From Hyphomicrobiaceae bacterium (GTDB taxonomy: Bacteria > Pseudomonadota > Alphaproteobacteria > Rhizobiales > Hyphomicrobiaceae): a DNA stretch of 64,000 bases. Positions 51,063-60,959 of this stretch are shown in pieces. The stretch is from contig JACKJH010000003.1 in the NCBI GenBank assembly GCA_020638055.1, positions 186,001 through 250,000 of the forward strand, given 5' to 3'. The position numbers and the translations under genes were made by a program. The notes beneath the pieces are model-generated. The model was not told where the DNA came from and ran no database searches. It saw nothing but the letters and a program-made list of their open reading frames with translations. Every line of letters starts with the position of its first letter. Positions within the stretch are counted from its first letter, which is position 1.

Positions 51063-52028
51063 ATGTTCAAGGGCGTCGATTTCTGGCCGCACAACAAGCG
51101 CCTCCCGATCATGGACGTGCGCAAGTTTTTCATTGCCGGCTCCATGATTGCCGTTTTATTGGCAATCGGAATTATTGCGACGCGCGGGCTCAATTTCGGC
51201 ATCGACTTTAAAGGTGGGTCGTTGTTTGAGGTTCGGCAGACATCGGGTAAAATCGACGTTGCCCAAATTAGAAAGACGCTGGGCGAATTGGGTTTGGGAG
51301 AAATTCAGATCCAGGCGCTCGACCTGCCCGGCGAAGCGTTGATCCGCGTTGAAACACAAAAGCCCGCCGAAGGGCAGAACGCAGAAAAAGCACAGCAGGC
51401 CGTTGAAGGCAAAGTGCGCAGCGCACTCGGTCCTGACTACGAATTTCGTCGAACGGAAATTGTCGGTCCTGCGGTCTCCGGCGAGTTGAAGGAGGCAGGC
51501 GTTATCGCCGTCCTGTTCGCGATTGCAGGTATCCTCGTCTACATCTGGTTCCGCTTTGAGTGGCAATTCGGTGTTGCCGCCATTCTGGCACTCGTCCACG
51601 ACATCATCATCACGCTTGGGGTGTTCTCTCTGCTCAGGCTTGACTTTGGGTTGTCGGAAGTCGCGGCGCTGCTGACATTGGCTGGTTATTCGATCAACGA
51701 CACCGTCGTCGTTTTTGATCGTATTCGCGAAAATTTGCGCCGCTACAAGAGAATGGCGCTACCTGAGTTGATGAATTTGTCGATCAACGAGACCTTGTCG
51801 CGCACGGTTTTGACCGCTACCACGACATTCCTAGCCGTTCTTGCTTTGTATGTTTTTGGCACCGAGGTCATTAAGGGCTTTTCGTTCGCAATGCTGTTTG
51901 GCATCCTCATCGGCACGTGGTCGTCAATCTTCGTGGCCTCGCCGTTTCTGTTGTGGATCGGTGTCAAACGAGATTGGTCTGGCGAAGGCGGCAGCGCGAC
52001 AGGAGCAGCCGCCAAGGCGAAGGCGTGA
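51063..52028 (+). CDS. secF: Preprotein translocase subunit SecF
   Basis: A 321-residue partner of SecD. GLNFGIDFKGGSLFEV, GPAVSGELKEAGVIAVLFA, FRFEWQFGVAAILALVHD and GYSINDTVVVFDRIRENLR are diagnostic. ATG 51063 lies 38 bp after secD. The operon probably continues into the two following small genes. Confidence 0.96.
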   Translation: MFKGVDFWPHNKRLPIMDVRKFFIAGSMIAVLLAIGIIATRGLNFGIDFKGGSLFEVRQTSGKIDVAQIRKTLGELGLGEIQIQALDLPGEALIRVETQKPAEGQNAEKAQQAVEGKVRSALGPDYEFRRTEIVGPAVSGELKEAGVIAVLFAIAGILVYIWFRFEWQFGVAAILALVHDIIITLGVFSLLRLDFGLSEVAALLTLAGYSINDTVVVFDRIRENLRRYKRMALPELMNLSINETLSRTVLTATTTFLAVLALYVFGTEVIKGFSFAMLFGILIGTWSSIFVASPFLLWIGVKRDWSGEGGSATGAAAKAKA

Positions 52029-52050
52029 CCTTTGTACTTGGTTGGTTTGC

Positions 52051-52073
52051 TCTCGTGAGAAAGGCCGACTAGG
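52051..52073. repeat. Relic of an R3 repeat end
   Basis: CTCTCGTGAGAAAGGCCGAC then TAG matches the right end of R3 (GTGAGAAAGGCGGGCTAG) with two changes. No left end is seen nearby. It lies between secF and the Mth938-like gene. Confidence 0.6.
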
Positions 52074-52108
52074 TTGCCGATCGCCCGCCGTTCAGTTGGT
52101 CTTGTGTC

Positions 52109-52498
52109 ATGACGACGTTTGAAGACGCCGCTGGAAGCTACCCTTATCAGGTTCCGATTGACGCCTATGGCAACGGTGGCTTCCGGTTCGCAGATATGAG
52201 CCATAAAGGCGCGCTTTTATGCCTGCCCAGCGGGATCAGGGCGTGGGGTGTTAAAGCGCCTGCCGATGCACTCACCAAGGATGACTTTGCGGCGATATTC
52301 AACGAAGCTGATTTTATAGACGTGGTGCTGTTTGGCACTGGCGGTGTTCACGCGCTGCCCTCGGCGCAGTTGCGTGCCGCATTCCAGGATGCTGGAATCG
52401 GGCTTGAGGCGATGACAACAGGATCGGCAGCGCGAACCTACAACATTCTGCTTGGGGAACGCCGCAAGGTTGCTGCCGCGCTATTGGTGGTTGCCTAA
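52109..52498 (+). CDS. Mth938/NDUFAF3-like protein (DUF498)
   Basis: A 129-residue protein with the family tail FGTGGVHALPSAQLRAAFQ, GIGLEAMTTGSAARTYNIL and GERRKVAAALLVV. The mitochondrial homologue NDUFAF3 is a complex I assembly factor; the bacterial role is not proved. In alphaproteobacteria this gene commonly follows secDF, as here. The next gene is a second complex-I-assembly homologue. Confidence 0.9.
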   Translation: MTTFEDAAGSYPYQVPIDAYGNGGFRFADMSHKGALLCLPSGIRAWGVKAPADALTKDDFAAIFNEADFIDVVLFGTGGVHALPSAQLRAAFQDAGIGLEAMTTGSAARTYNILLGERRKVAAALLVVA

Positions 52499-52558
52499 CG
52501 CACCCGGACAGGAAATCAGTTCGTCGGCAGGATCGCATGTCGAGGCGGATGTAGCCAA

Positions 52559-53356
52559 ATGGACGAAGCCGCACGCACAGTCGTAGTTGAAACCGCCCGC
52601 GCCCATGCGCGTGACTATTACCTGTCCGCGTTGCTTGCGCCTCGAAAAGTGCGTGACGATCTGTTGGTGCTCGCTGCGTTCGAGGGTGAGTTGCAGCGTA
52701 TCCCAGAAAGTGTGAGCGAACCATTGCTGGTCGAAATACGGCTGCAATGGTGGCGCGACTGGATAGCGTCTTTCACGCCTGAAGCGCGCACGGGCAACCT
52801 GGTGGCGGACGCACTCGCAGATGTTGCCGTTCGTCGCGGACTTCACCGCGCTGATCTGCTGGCAAGTGTCGATGCACGCGTTCCTGACGAAGAATTGGAA
52901 ACACAACTGCCCATTCCCGGGGCGCGCCGCCGGCTTGCATCTCTTGATGCTGCCGCCATGGCGCGCGCGGCTACCGTTCTTGGCGCGCGGCCTGATGCGC
53001 AACAGTCAGCGTCTATCGCGGTGGCTGGGCTGGCTTATTCGCTTGCCCGGCGCGCCGTAACAACGCGTTCGGGCCTGGGAAAAATGGACACGCCGAACAG
53101 CGGACTTGTGCTCAATTTAAAAAGTGAACTTCAGATGGCGCGGCGGAATCTGGGCGATCTGCAAGAACATTTAAGGCGTTGGCCCAAACCCCTGCGACTT
53201 GCCGTCCTACCCGTTGCCCTCGTTGAGCCCTATTTACGCGCTTGTGAAAAGGGCAGGGTTGATGGTGCTGCACCACCCATCCGCGCCGATGACGCCATGG
53301 TGCCCTTGATCCGAGTTTGGCGGCTGTGGCGGTTCGCATCGACTGGGCACTTGTAG
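52559..53356 (+). CDS. Squalene/phytoene synthase-like protein (NDUFAF6-like)
   Basis: A 265-residue all-helical isoprenoid-synthase-fold protein. It has YYLSALLAPRKVRDDLLVLA, EIRLQWWRDWIASF and a later GLAYSLARRAV. The DxxxD-type Asp-rich motifs of active squalene and phytoene synthases are not seen, for example AFEGELQRIPES where the first motif is expected. This is the pattern of NDUFAF6, a mitochondrial complex I assembly factor. It follows the NDUFAF3-like gene by 60 bp. Confidence 0.8.
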   Translation: MDEAARTVVVETARAHARDYYLSALLAPRKVRDDLLVLAAFEGELQRIPESVSEPLLVEIRLQWWRDWIASFTPEARTGNLVADALADVAVRRGLHRADLLASVDARVPDEELETQLPIPGARRRLASLDAAAMARAATVLGARPDAQQSASIAVAGLAYSLARRAVTTRSGLGKMDTPNSGLVLNLKSELQMARRNLGDLQEHLRRWPKPLRLAVLPVALVEPYLRACEKGRVDGAAPPIRADDAMVPLIRVWRLWRFASTGHL

Positions 53357-53575
53357 GCAGCGTGGCAGTGCAATGGCGCATCGCGTGCACTCATTGATTC
53401 GTGATTGGCCAGCAGATTACGGGATTGCTCATGTGCGTAACGCTGAGCTGCAAATGAGGCCCGACCGGGACATTCGAGGCACGCGGAATTGGACCATCGT
53501 CACATTCTCGAAATTGGACGTCATCACTTCAGCAGTGTGTAGCGAGACTGGAACTTTATCTTGAGGGCAGGGCTG

Positions 53576-55897
53576 GTGGCTGGTTGGGCGCGCGGGAAGC
53601 GGCATATCATCCGTGGTATTGCGGCGGTAGTGGCATGTATGGCGGTGGTAACATCAGCGCATGCGCAGGGTAGCACACCCTACGCGCCGACCGGTCCAAT
53701 CAAAGAAGCACCGCTGCCCGATCTTACCGTGCCGGAAAATGCGGCAGAGCCTGCACCTAGGAACAACCAGTTGCCTCCCGTCACGCCGTCCGCCCCGCAC
53801 GGACAAGGTGACATTTCACCTGATGTCATTGGAACCGACGGCAAAGAACGTTCAGTTCCCATTGAAGGTGATGCGCTGCAACGGCTGATAGATGCGACAC
53901 CAGACCAATCGCCTTCCAAACCCGCCGATGATGCGTCGGGCAAAAACTCAGATGCGAACCCTCAACCACAAAATAGAGTGCCCGGAACGGCCAACAATCC
54001 AGCCCCAGTCGACGCCCAGATGGCGCCGTCGCCGCCAGTTTATCGTGGCACACCACTGGCGCCAGAAATTTCCTGGCGGGTTGAGAACTCGTTTCGCTTT
54101 TTTGCCAATCCAGGCGCGACGGAAATGCACCGCAAAATCTATGAGGCATTGAGCAGCGCTGAAAAACGCACACCCGTCCTTTCGGTTGAGCGCAAGCTGG
54201 CAGCGCAATTTCCGCGCGGCTGGGCAGCCAAAATCGTAGATGACACATGCTGGAGCGCAGCGATTAATAAGCACCGCTGCAAGGAAGCTGCGGACTTTCT
54301 TGAGCCCCATAAGCACCGTGTGGTGGTCACGCTGCAGGGTGTTGCGGAGGCTTCCACGGTCGAATGCACATGGTCGACTGTGCCCAATGATTCAAAAGGC
54401 AAACTGGCGCCTGAGACATTCCTGCGCACGTGCAACGAGCCCTTTATTATCGAAGTGCCATATCCAGAAGGATCGGAAGTAACGGTCTCGGTGGGGGGCA
54501 TAGAACTTCAGCGCGCGTCGATCCAGGTGCAGGATCTGCTAATTGTCGGAATGGGCGACAGCTTTGCTTCCGGCGAAGGCAACCCCGATGTTCCAGTCAA
54601 GTTTTCACGTGACCGCGATACAACCTATGGCGACGCCTCAAAAGAAGCTACGATTGACGGGTATCCCGCGCGAGCTGGTGCCTGGAAACAAATCGGTGAC
54701 AAGGCTTTCATAAAGGGCAACGCGCAATGGCTCGATCAGGCGTGCCATCGTTCGCTTTATTCGCACCAGCTTCGCGCCGCTCTGCAACTGGCGATCGAAG
54801 ATCCGCACCGGGCCGTTACCTATGTCGGGCTTGCATGTTCCGGGGCCGAAATTACCGCCGGCTTATTCCTGCGCTACAAAGGTAACGAATGGGTGCCAAA
54901 CCCGCCGGACTTATCTCAGGTTTCGGCTGCCGCAGTGGCCCAGTGCGGTAAGAAGACTGCTGAAGCCCAGGATCTTCCAGAGGCCTATCATAACAAGGGC
55001 GCCGTGCCGGAATTGAAAGGCCTGGTGCTGAACAAGTGTCCTGTCGAAACGGCTCGCAAAATCGACCTTCTATTCTTGTCGATCGGCGGCAACGATATCG
55101 GTTTTTCGCGATTGCTGGCCAACGCCATTCTTGCCGACCAGTCAACGCTGCGAAAACTTGGTGGCTGGTTTGGCCAGGTTTATGGACTGGCACTTGCCGA
55201 AGGGCAGTTGGCAAATCTCAGCGAACGATACAAGGCATTGAACCGTGCCCTACACTACATCCTTCACATCCCCTGGAATGAAAGCAACCGCATCTTGTTG
55301 ACCGGGTATCCCGGCTTGGCATTGCTAGGCGATGGGTCCCAGGTCTGCCCGGACGGTACCGCAGGCATGGAAGTGGTCAGCGATTTTCGATTGAGCGCAG
55401 CCAAGGCGCGCGAGGGCATATGGGTCTCCGACAAACTGCACCGGATCATGAAAAGCAGTGCACAGGAGCATGGCTGGACATTTGTCGAGCACCATCGCAA
55501 GGATTTTGTCGACCGCGGTATTTGCGCAGGGTTTACCGACAACGCTTTTTCGATCGCAGATGACCTGCGTCTGCCCCACAAGATCAATGGCCAATGGGCA
55601 CCATACAACCCAGCGGACTATCCACCATACGCCAAGCGCCAGCGTTGGTTTCGCACCCCCAACGATGCCTTCATGACAGGTAATTTTCACGTGGCGCCCT
55701 CTATCCTTCAAAAGGCGCTGAAGCTTAATAGCCTTTCGTTCTTCCAGCTTATTCTTGCCGCGACCTATTCCGGTGCGTTTCACCCGACAGCGGAAGGTCA
55801 GGCGGCCATTGCAGATGCGCTGGTTGAGCAGGCGCGCTCGGTTCTGGAGCGGCACGGGCAAAACGTGCATTCGCAAAGCCAGCAGTCGGACAGGTAG
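53576..55897 (+). CDS. Large secreted SGNH/GDSL hydrolase
   Basis: About 773 residues with an N-terminal signal (IIRGIAAVVACMAVVTSAHAQ) and a Pro/Asp-rich low-complexity region up to about residue 160. A beta domain precedes the SGNH hydrolase, with block I GMGDSFASGEGNP (catalytic Ser329), block III SIGGNDIGF (Asn506) and block V FHPTAEG (His736). SGNH enzymes cleave esters; substrate unknown. Several Cys pairs (CHRSLYSHQ, LACSG, NKCPVE) suggest disulfides after export. The start is uncertain: GTG 53576 follows GAGGGCAGG, while a TTG at 53561 is also possible. Confidence 0.85.
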   Translation: MAGWARGKRHIIRGIAAVVACMAVVTSAHAQGSTPYAPTGPIKEAPLPDLTVPENAAEPAPRNNQLPPVTPSAPHGQGDISPDVIGTDGKERSVPIEGDALQRLIDATPDQSPSKPADDASGKNSDANPQPQNRVPGTANNPAPVDAQMAPSPPVYRGTPLAPEISWRVENSFRFFANPGATEMHRKIYEALSSAEKRTPVLSVERKLAAQFPRGWAAKIVDDTCWSAAINKHRCKEAADFLEPHKHRVVVTLQGVAEASTVECTWSTVPNDSKGKLAPETFLRTCNEPFIIEVPYPEGSEVTVSVGGIELQRASIQVQDLLIVGMGDSFASGEGNPDVPVKFSRDRDTTYGDASKEATIDGYPARAGAWKQIGDKAFIKGNAQWLDQACHRSLYSHQLRAALQLAIEDPHRAVTYVGLACSGAEITAGLFLRYKGNEWVPNPPDLSQVSAAAVAQCGKKTAEAQDLPEAYHNKGAVPELKGLVLNKCPVETARKIDLLFLSIGGNDIGFSRLLANAILADQSTLRKLGGWFGQVYGLALAEGQLANLSERYKALNRALHYILHIPWNESNRILLTGYPGLALLGDGSQVCPDGTAGMEVVSDFRLSAAKAREGIWVSDKLHRIMKSSAQEHGWTFVEHHRKDFVDRGICAGFTDNAFSIADDLRLPHKINGQWAPYNPADYPPYAKRQRWFRTPNDAFMTGNFHVAPSILQKALKLNSLSFFQLILAATYSGAFHPTAEGQAAIADALVEQARSVLERHGQNVHSQSQQSDR

Positions 55898-56032
55898 ATT
55901 TCGTCGCGATTTACGCCTCAACGACGTGTTGTGGCGATTTGCGCTCTTGGCCTGCTGAGAGAGTGCCGTGGCTTGCGTCGAGCCCCTTGCAATCCACTGC
56001 CGTCCGCGCCACGCTGTGCGCCGGTGAATTGC

Positions 56033-56199
56033 CTAGTGTGGCGTCGCGCCTTAGTTGATCGATGTTGCGGCACGCTGGGTATCAACTAAGGCGCGATAAA
56101 CGCCACACTAAGCCAATGATTTTGCTAGTGGCCTTCATGTCGCGCCAAAATTGTATGCGGTTACGGCTATGTTTCAATTTCGGCGCGACAGGCCACTAG
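56033..56199. repeat. 167-bp CTAG-bounded double-hairpin repeat, copy 3 of 3
   Basis: Same length and orientation as copy 2 (11094-11260). Its left-hairpin loop (GATGTTGCGGCACGCTGGGT) matches the reverse complement of the corresponding loop in copy 1 almost exactly, so copies 1 and 3 are closest there. One arm has TTTCGGCGCG instead of TTTTGGCGCG. It lies between the SGNH and ACT genes. Confidence 0.95.
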
Positions 56200-56257
56200 G
56201 GTGCGGGCCCATCGGGAAAAAAAGTCTGCAAATGCACTCGCATAGGGAGGATGCGCG

Positions 56258-56794
56258 ATGGCGCAGGATATGGTTTTGACAGTCATCGCGCGCGACCGGC
56301 CGGGGCTTATTAAGGCGCTCTCTGAGACGATAAGCGCTCACTCCGGCAACTGGATCGATAGTTCCATGGCACGTCTTGGTGGCGAGTTCGCAGGCATTCT
56401 GCGCATCTCCGTACCCGACGAAAACGTCAATGGGCTTGAGGCAGATCTGGGCGGGCTCGGCGAGGCCGGGATATGGGTCACCATTCGCCGGGATGAGGCC
56501 TCACGAGACCATGCCCGTGCCAAGGGACGCCACATGCGCGTTGTTCTGACCGGTGTCGATCACCCCGGTATCGTACACGAAGTTTCTGCGGCGCTTGCAG
56601 GGCTGGACGTCAGTATTGACGAACTCAATTCACGCATTTTCGCAGGGTCGATGTCGGGTGAGGCGATGTTTGAGGCGAACGCCGATGTCGTGCTACCTGC
56701 GGGTCTTGAGGAGGCGCAGTTGCGCGAAACGTTGGAAGATCTTGCAAATGATCTTGTCGTTGAACTGCATATGGGGACCGGCAGCTCTGCCTGA
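56258..56794 (+). CDS. GcvR-like protein with two ACT domains
   Basis: A 178-residue protein of two ACT domains: residues 1-80 (LTVIARDRPGLIKALSETI, NWIDSSMARLGGEFAGILRI) and 93-175 (RVVLTGVDHPGIVHEVSAAL, IDELNSRIFAGSMSGEAMFE). The E. coli relative GcvR is a glycine-sensing repressor partner of GcvA. The gene lies about 1.8 kb from the end of the gcv operon here, which supports a link, but no gcvA is visible. ATG 56258 has GGGAGG 8 bp upstream. Confidence 0.87.
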   Translation: MAQDMVLTVIARDRPGLIKALSETISAHSGNWIDSSMARLGGEFAGILRISVPDENVNGLEADLGGLGEAGIWVTIRRDEASRDHARAKGRHMRVVLTGVDHPGIVHEVSAALAGLDVSIDELNSRIFAGSMSGEAMFEANADVVLPAGLEEAQLRETLEDLANDLVVELHMGTGSSA

Positions 56795-56864
56795 ATGCGC
56801 AGCTTTCGTTTGGTGAGTTTTGCTGCCCAAACTTGTCCTGAATGATGGACATCGAGGAACATTA

Positions 56865-57920
56865 ATGAATATGGATGGCGGCACTGAAACCTTGCGCAGC
56901 GCGGGGTTGGCGATTGTTGCGACGGGTGTTGCAATAACGGGGCTTGTTCTGGGAAGCTCGTTTCTCATTCCGCTCGCGATCTCGATCCTGCTGTGGAATT
57001 TGCTTGAGGCACTCATCAAATTGTTCGAGCGGATAAGTATCGGCTCGGTGCACATTCCCCGTTCGGTCGCCATGGTGCTGGGCATCACCGTCGTCGTGAT
57101 AACGCTTTATCTGGTTGTCTCGGTTCTCTTTGGACAAGCCGATGCGATTAAAGAGGCATGGCCACGTTACGTCAGCCGACTTGAAGGTATGATTGGTGAG
57201 CTTTCGCAATGGCTGGGCCCTGTCGCGTCCGGAAAGGTCAGCACTCTGCTGCAGGAAATTAACCTCGTACGACGTATCCCCACACTGCTTTTCTCCGCCC
57301 AGTCTTTCATGGTGAGCCTTGTGCTTGTGATTGCTTATGTGGGGTTTCTCCTGGGAGAGGAGCGCTACCTTGCGCCCAAGGTTGCGGCGATGTCGCAAAG
57401 CAAGGAACAGGCAGTGAAGACTGCACAGCTTCTCAACGACATTTCCGAAAGCATTCGCCGCTACATCTGGATGAAGACACTTGTCAGCCTATTAACTGGT
57501 AGCGTCTCCTACGCCATACTTCGTGCAATCGGTGTCGACTTCGCCGAGACGTGGGCCATGCTCATTTTCATATTGAATTTCATCCCCAACATAGGCTCGA
57601 TCATGGCGGTTACATTTCCAGCCCTGATAGCGCTTGTGCAGTTCGACACGCTGACCCCGTTTTTTACTCTGGTGGTCGGACTGACCCTCCTTCAGTTCGT
57701 GGTCGGGAATGTCATTGAGCCGGTGTTGATGGGAAGCACGCTCAATATGAGCCCGTTCGCGATCATGCTCGGCCTTGCTTTCTGGGGCACGATATGGGGC
57801 ATTGTCGGCATGTTTCTCAGTGTGCCGATCCTGGTCCTCGTGATGATTATTTGCGCGCATATACCAAGCTGGAGGTGGGTTGCTGTCCTCCTGTCGAAAG
57901 ACGGCAAGATCATGGTGTGA
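56865..57920 (+). CDS. AI-2E family permease
   Basis: A 351-residue polytopic inner-membrane protein of the AI-2E (TqsA/PerM/YdiK) family. Hydrophobic segments lie at the N-terminus (LAIVATGVAITGLVLG, SSFLIPLAISILLWNLLEAL, VAMVLGITVVVITLYLVVSV) and in the C-terminal half (FILNFIPNIGSIMAVTFPAL, NVIEPVLMGSTLNMSPFAIM). Members export small molecules, but the name does not prove AI-2 transport. ATG 56865 follows GAGGAAC. Convergent with gcvPB. Confidence 0.9.
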   Translation: MNMDGGTETLRSAGLAIVATGVAITGLVLGSSFLIPLAISILLWNLLEALIKLFERISIGSVHIPRSVAMVLGITVVVITLYLVVSVLFGQADAIKEAWPRYVSRLEGMIGELSQWLGPVASGKVSTLLQEINLVRRIPTLLFSAQSFMVSLVLVIAYVGFLLGEERYLAPKVAAMSQSKEQAVKTAQLLNDISESIRRYIWMKTLVSLLTGSVSYAILRAIGVDFAETWAMLIFILNFIPNIGSIMAVTFPALIALVQFDTLTPFFTLVVGLTLLQFVVGNVIEPVLMGSTLNMSPFAIMLGLAFWGTIWGIVGMFLSVPILVLVMIICAHIPSWRWVAVLLSKDGKIMV

Positions 57921-58005
57921 GCGGGCGAGTTAGCGGGCGAGCGCGCGCGCCGCGGCTGTGGCGCTTGCCGCCACCGCGAGCGAGGTCAGCCTTTGAAAGT
58001 ATCCA

Positions 58006-59607
58006 CTATTCGGCTGCTTCTTTTTCTTGCACCGGCGGTGTCCAGCGCAGCACGGGCTGGCGCGCGGCCTGCGTTTCATCGAGCCGACGCCGCGGGGTGA
58101 AGCGCGGCGCTGCGGTGAAGCGTTGCTTTTGTCCATCGCGTGCCGCCTGCGCAAGATTGCGCAAGGTTGCGATGAAATTGTCCAGGCTTGCCAGGCTTTC
58201 GCTTTCGGTCGGCTCAATCAACATCGCGCCATGCACGACAAGCGGGAAATACATGGTCATCGGATGATAGCCTTCGTCGATCATCGCCTTGGCGAAGTCG
58301 AGCGTGGTGACGCCAGTGTCTTTCAGGAACTTGTCGTCAAACAGAACTTCATGCATGCACGGCTGATCGCCGAACGGCTGGCTCATCACGTCGCGCAACC
58401 CGGCGCGGACGTAGTTGGCTGCCAGGACCGCATCCTCACTCGCCTGTCGCATGCCATCGGCGCCATGGCTCAGCATGTAGGAAAGCGCGCGAACGAACAT
58501 TCCCATCTGCCCATGAAACGCAGTCAAGCGGCCAAAAGGATCGGCGCCAAGAGATTCCGCCTCCGACAGCGTTTCGACAAGACGGGTGCGTCCGTTTTCG
58601 CTGGTTAAGAATGGAAGTGGTGCAAACTTGGCGAGCGCCTCAGAAAGCACGACTGGACCAGCTCCTGGTCCGCCGCCACCGTGCGGCGTTGAGAAGGTCT
58701 TGTGCAGGTTGATGTGCATGGCGTCGATGCCCAGGTCGCCTGGGCGCACCTTGCCGACGATGGCGTTGAAATTAGCGCCGTCGCAATAGAAATATGCGCC
58801 GGCTTCATGCACCGCGTCGGCAATATCGACCACTTCAGGTTCAAATAGGCCGCACGTGTTCGGGTTGGTCAGCATGATTGCGGCAACCTCAGGCCCGAGT
58901 GCATCCTTCACCGACTGGGCTGCGACCGTGCCATCGGCCCTGGCCTCGATGGTTCGCACAGAATAGCCGGCAAATGCCGCCGTGGCAGGGTTGGTGCCAT
59001 GCGCGCTTTCGGGCACCAGCACAATGCGCCGGTCTGTATCGCCGGCGGCATCGTGTGCGGCCTTGACGGCCAGCATGCCCGCCAGTTCACCGTGTGCACC
59101 AGCCTTAGGACTCATGGCAATGGCCGGCATGCCGGTAAGCTCCATGAGATAGCCTGCGAGCATTTCGATAAGTGCGATGGCGCCTTTTACAGTCGATTGC
59201 GGCTGCAGCGGATGCACATCACCGAAGCCTGGCAAACGCGCCATCTTTTCATTCAGACGCGGGTTGTGCTTCATCGTGCACGATCCAAGCGGGTACAGGC
59301 CCGAATCGATCGCGTAGTTCATGCGCGACAGGCGCACGTAGTGGCGCACGGTTTCGGGTTCGGCAAGGCCCGGCAGGCCGATTGGATTTTGACGCGCCAG
59401 TCCGCCCAGCCGAGGTTCGACAGGCAGCGGGTCGGCAAGGTCAACGCCGGTCTTGTCACTGCGGCCTCTCTCGAAGATCAAGCCTTCTTCGTGTTGAAGT
59501 CCCTTGTGGCCAGAGAATGTCTCTTCGCCGCTGCTGCTCTCTGCATCGGTTTGGTTGGCCGCGAGCGTTGAAGGTGTGGTTGGTCGGCCTTGACGGTTCA
59601 TGCTCAT
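58006..59607 (-). CDS. gcvPB: Glycine dehydrogenase (decarboxylating) subunit 2
   Basis: A 533-residue PLP-binding half of the split P-protein. It decarboxylates glycine and passes the methylamine to lipoyl-GcvH. The PLP-lysine segment is DAMHINLHKTFSTPHGGGGP, with GAHGELAGMLAV and ALGPEVAAIMLTNPNTCG before it. ATG 59607 overlaps the gcvPA stop by 4 bp and has a perfect AAGGAGGTG 7 bp upstream. It is the last gene of the operon. Confidence 0.96.
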   Translation of the reverse strand: MSMNRQGRPTTPSTLAANQTDAESSSGEETFSGHKGLQHEEGLIFERGRSDKTGVDLADPLPVEPRLGGLARQNPIGLPGLAEPETVRHYVRLSRMNYAIDSGLYPLGSCTMKHNPRLNEKMARLPGFGDVHPLQPQSTVKGAIALIEMLAGYLMELTGMPAIAMSPKAGAHGELAGMLAVKAAHDAAGDTDRRIVLVPESAHGTNPATAAFAGYSVRTIEARADGTVAAQSVKDALGPEVAAIMLTNPNTCGLFEPEVVDIADAVHEAGAYFYCDGANFNAIVGKVRPGDLGIDAMHINLHKTFSTPHGGGGPGAGPVVLSEALAKFAPLPFLTSENGRTRLVETLSEAESLGADPFGRLTAFHGQMGMFVRALSYMLSHGADGMRQASEDAVLAANYVRAGLRDVMSQPFGDQPCMHEVLFDDKFLKDTGVTTLDFAKAMIDEGYHPMTMYFPLVVHGAMLIEPTESESLASLDNFIATLRNLAQAARDGQKQRFTAAPRFTPRRRLDETQAARQPVLRWTPPVQEKEAAE

Positions 59608-60950
59608 GCCAGCACCTCCTTGAGTGCGGCTACAAATTCGGACCGGTCCTCGTCTGAATTGAGTTCGGTCGATGCAACGATCACCAGATCTGCAAGCTCT
59701 TGTCGCTCAGGTTCGAGCCTTGACACGGGTACACCGCCCAACACGCCTTTCTCAGCCAGGGCTTCCACAACTTGATGTCCCGGTTTGCAAAGCCGTAGCG
59801 TGAACTCGTTGAAGAACGCGTCGTTCAGTACTTCCACACCTGGCACGCCGGACAGTGCGTCAGCCAGTGCCACAGCGTTGGCGTGATTGATGGCGGCGAG
59901 TTGGGTGAAGCCGCGTTCGCCCAGAAGCGTCAGGTGGATTGTGAAGGCGAGAGCGCACAGGCCGGAATTAGTGCAGATATTGGATGTCGCCTTCTCGCGG
60001 CGGATATGTTGCTCACGCGTGGACAGCGTCAGCACGAAACCGCGCTTGCCATCGGCGTCGACGGTCTCGCCACAAAGCCGGCCGGGCATCTGGCGGACAT
60101 GCTTTTGACGGCATGCAAAAAGCCCCACGTAGGGACCGCCAAAGTTCAGACCATTGCCGATCGATTGACCTTCCGCGGCAACGATGTCGGCGCCCATCTC
60201 GCCTGGTGACTTCAGCGCACCCAGTGAAACGATTTCCGTCACTGCAACGACAAGGAGTGCGCCTTTGTCGTGAGCGGCCTTTGCGATGGCGCTGAGATCA
60301 CGGACCGAGCCGAAGAAGTCGGGATATTGCACCACGACGCAAGAGGTCGCATCATCAATGGCGCTGATGATGTCCTCAGAGCCGGTTGCGTCGGGCGGCA
60401 GCGCGGTTACCAGATCGCCGCCATGGTGTGAAAGTGTGGTGATGACGTCGCGGTATTGGGGATGCAGCCCACCAGACACAAGCGCCTTTTTGCGTCGTGT
60501 GAGGCGATGCGCCATCAAAACGGCTTCGGCTGTCGCGGTCGAGCCGTCGTACATGGAGGCATTGGCCACATCCATGCCGGTGATCAGCGCGACCTGCGTC
60601 TGGAATTCAAACAACACCTGTAACGTGCCTTGAGCGATCTCGGGTTGATAGGGCGTGTAGCTGGTCAGGAATTCCGAGCGCTGTATGAGATGGTCAACGC
60701 TTGCAGGCACGTGATGGCGGTACGCACCTGCACCGCAGAAGAATGGTACGTCGCCGGCTGAAACGCTGGCTGACGATAGCCGTTTCAGTTGCTGCTCGAC
60801 GGCCATTTCGCTTGCTGTATTGGGCACGTCCGGCAACTCATGCATGAGTTTATCGGCTGGCACGGCGGCAAACAGGTCGTCGATATTTGCTACACCTATG
60901 CGATCCAGCATGGTGCGGCGATCATTCGCTTCGAGTGGCAGATAGCGCAT
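59604..60950 (-). CDS. gcvPA: Glycine dehydrogenase (decarboxylating) subunit 1
   Basis: A 448-residue partner of GcvPB. Family marks are MRYLPLEANDRRTMLDRIGV, FCGAGAYRHHVPASVDHLI, TPYQPEIAQGTLQVLFEFQT, ASMYDGSTATAEAVLMAHR and GPYVGLFACRQKHVRQMPGR. It lacks its own PLP-lysine half, supplied by GcvPB. The stop overlaps gcvPB (ATGA); the OsmC-like gene precedes it by 9 bp. Confidence 0.96.
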   Translation of the reverse strand: MRYLPLEANDRRTMLDRIGVANIDDLFAAVPADKLMHELPDVPNTASEMAVEQQLKRLSSASVSAGDVPFFCGAGAYRHHVPASVDHLIQRSEFLTSYTPYQPEIAQGTLQVLFEFQTQVALITGMDVANASMYDGSTATAEAVLMAHRLTRRKKALVSGGLHPQYRDVITTLSHHGGDLVTALPPDATGSEDIISAIDDATSCVVVQYPDFFGSVRDLSAIAKAAHDKGALLVVAVTEIVSLGALKSPGEMGADIVAAEGQSIGNGLNFGGPYVGLFACRQKHVRQMPGRLCGETVDADGKRGFVLTLSTREQHIRREKATSNICTNSGLCALAFTIHLTLLGERGFTQLAAINHANAVALADALSGVPGVEVLNDAFFNEFTLRLCKPGHQVVEALAEKGVLGGVPVSRLEPERQELADLVIVASTELNSDEDRSEFVAALKEVLA

Positions 60951-60959
60951 GGGCGTTCC

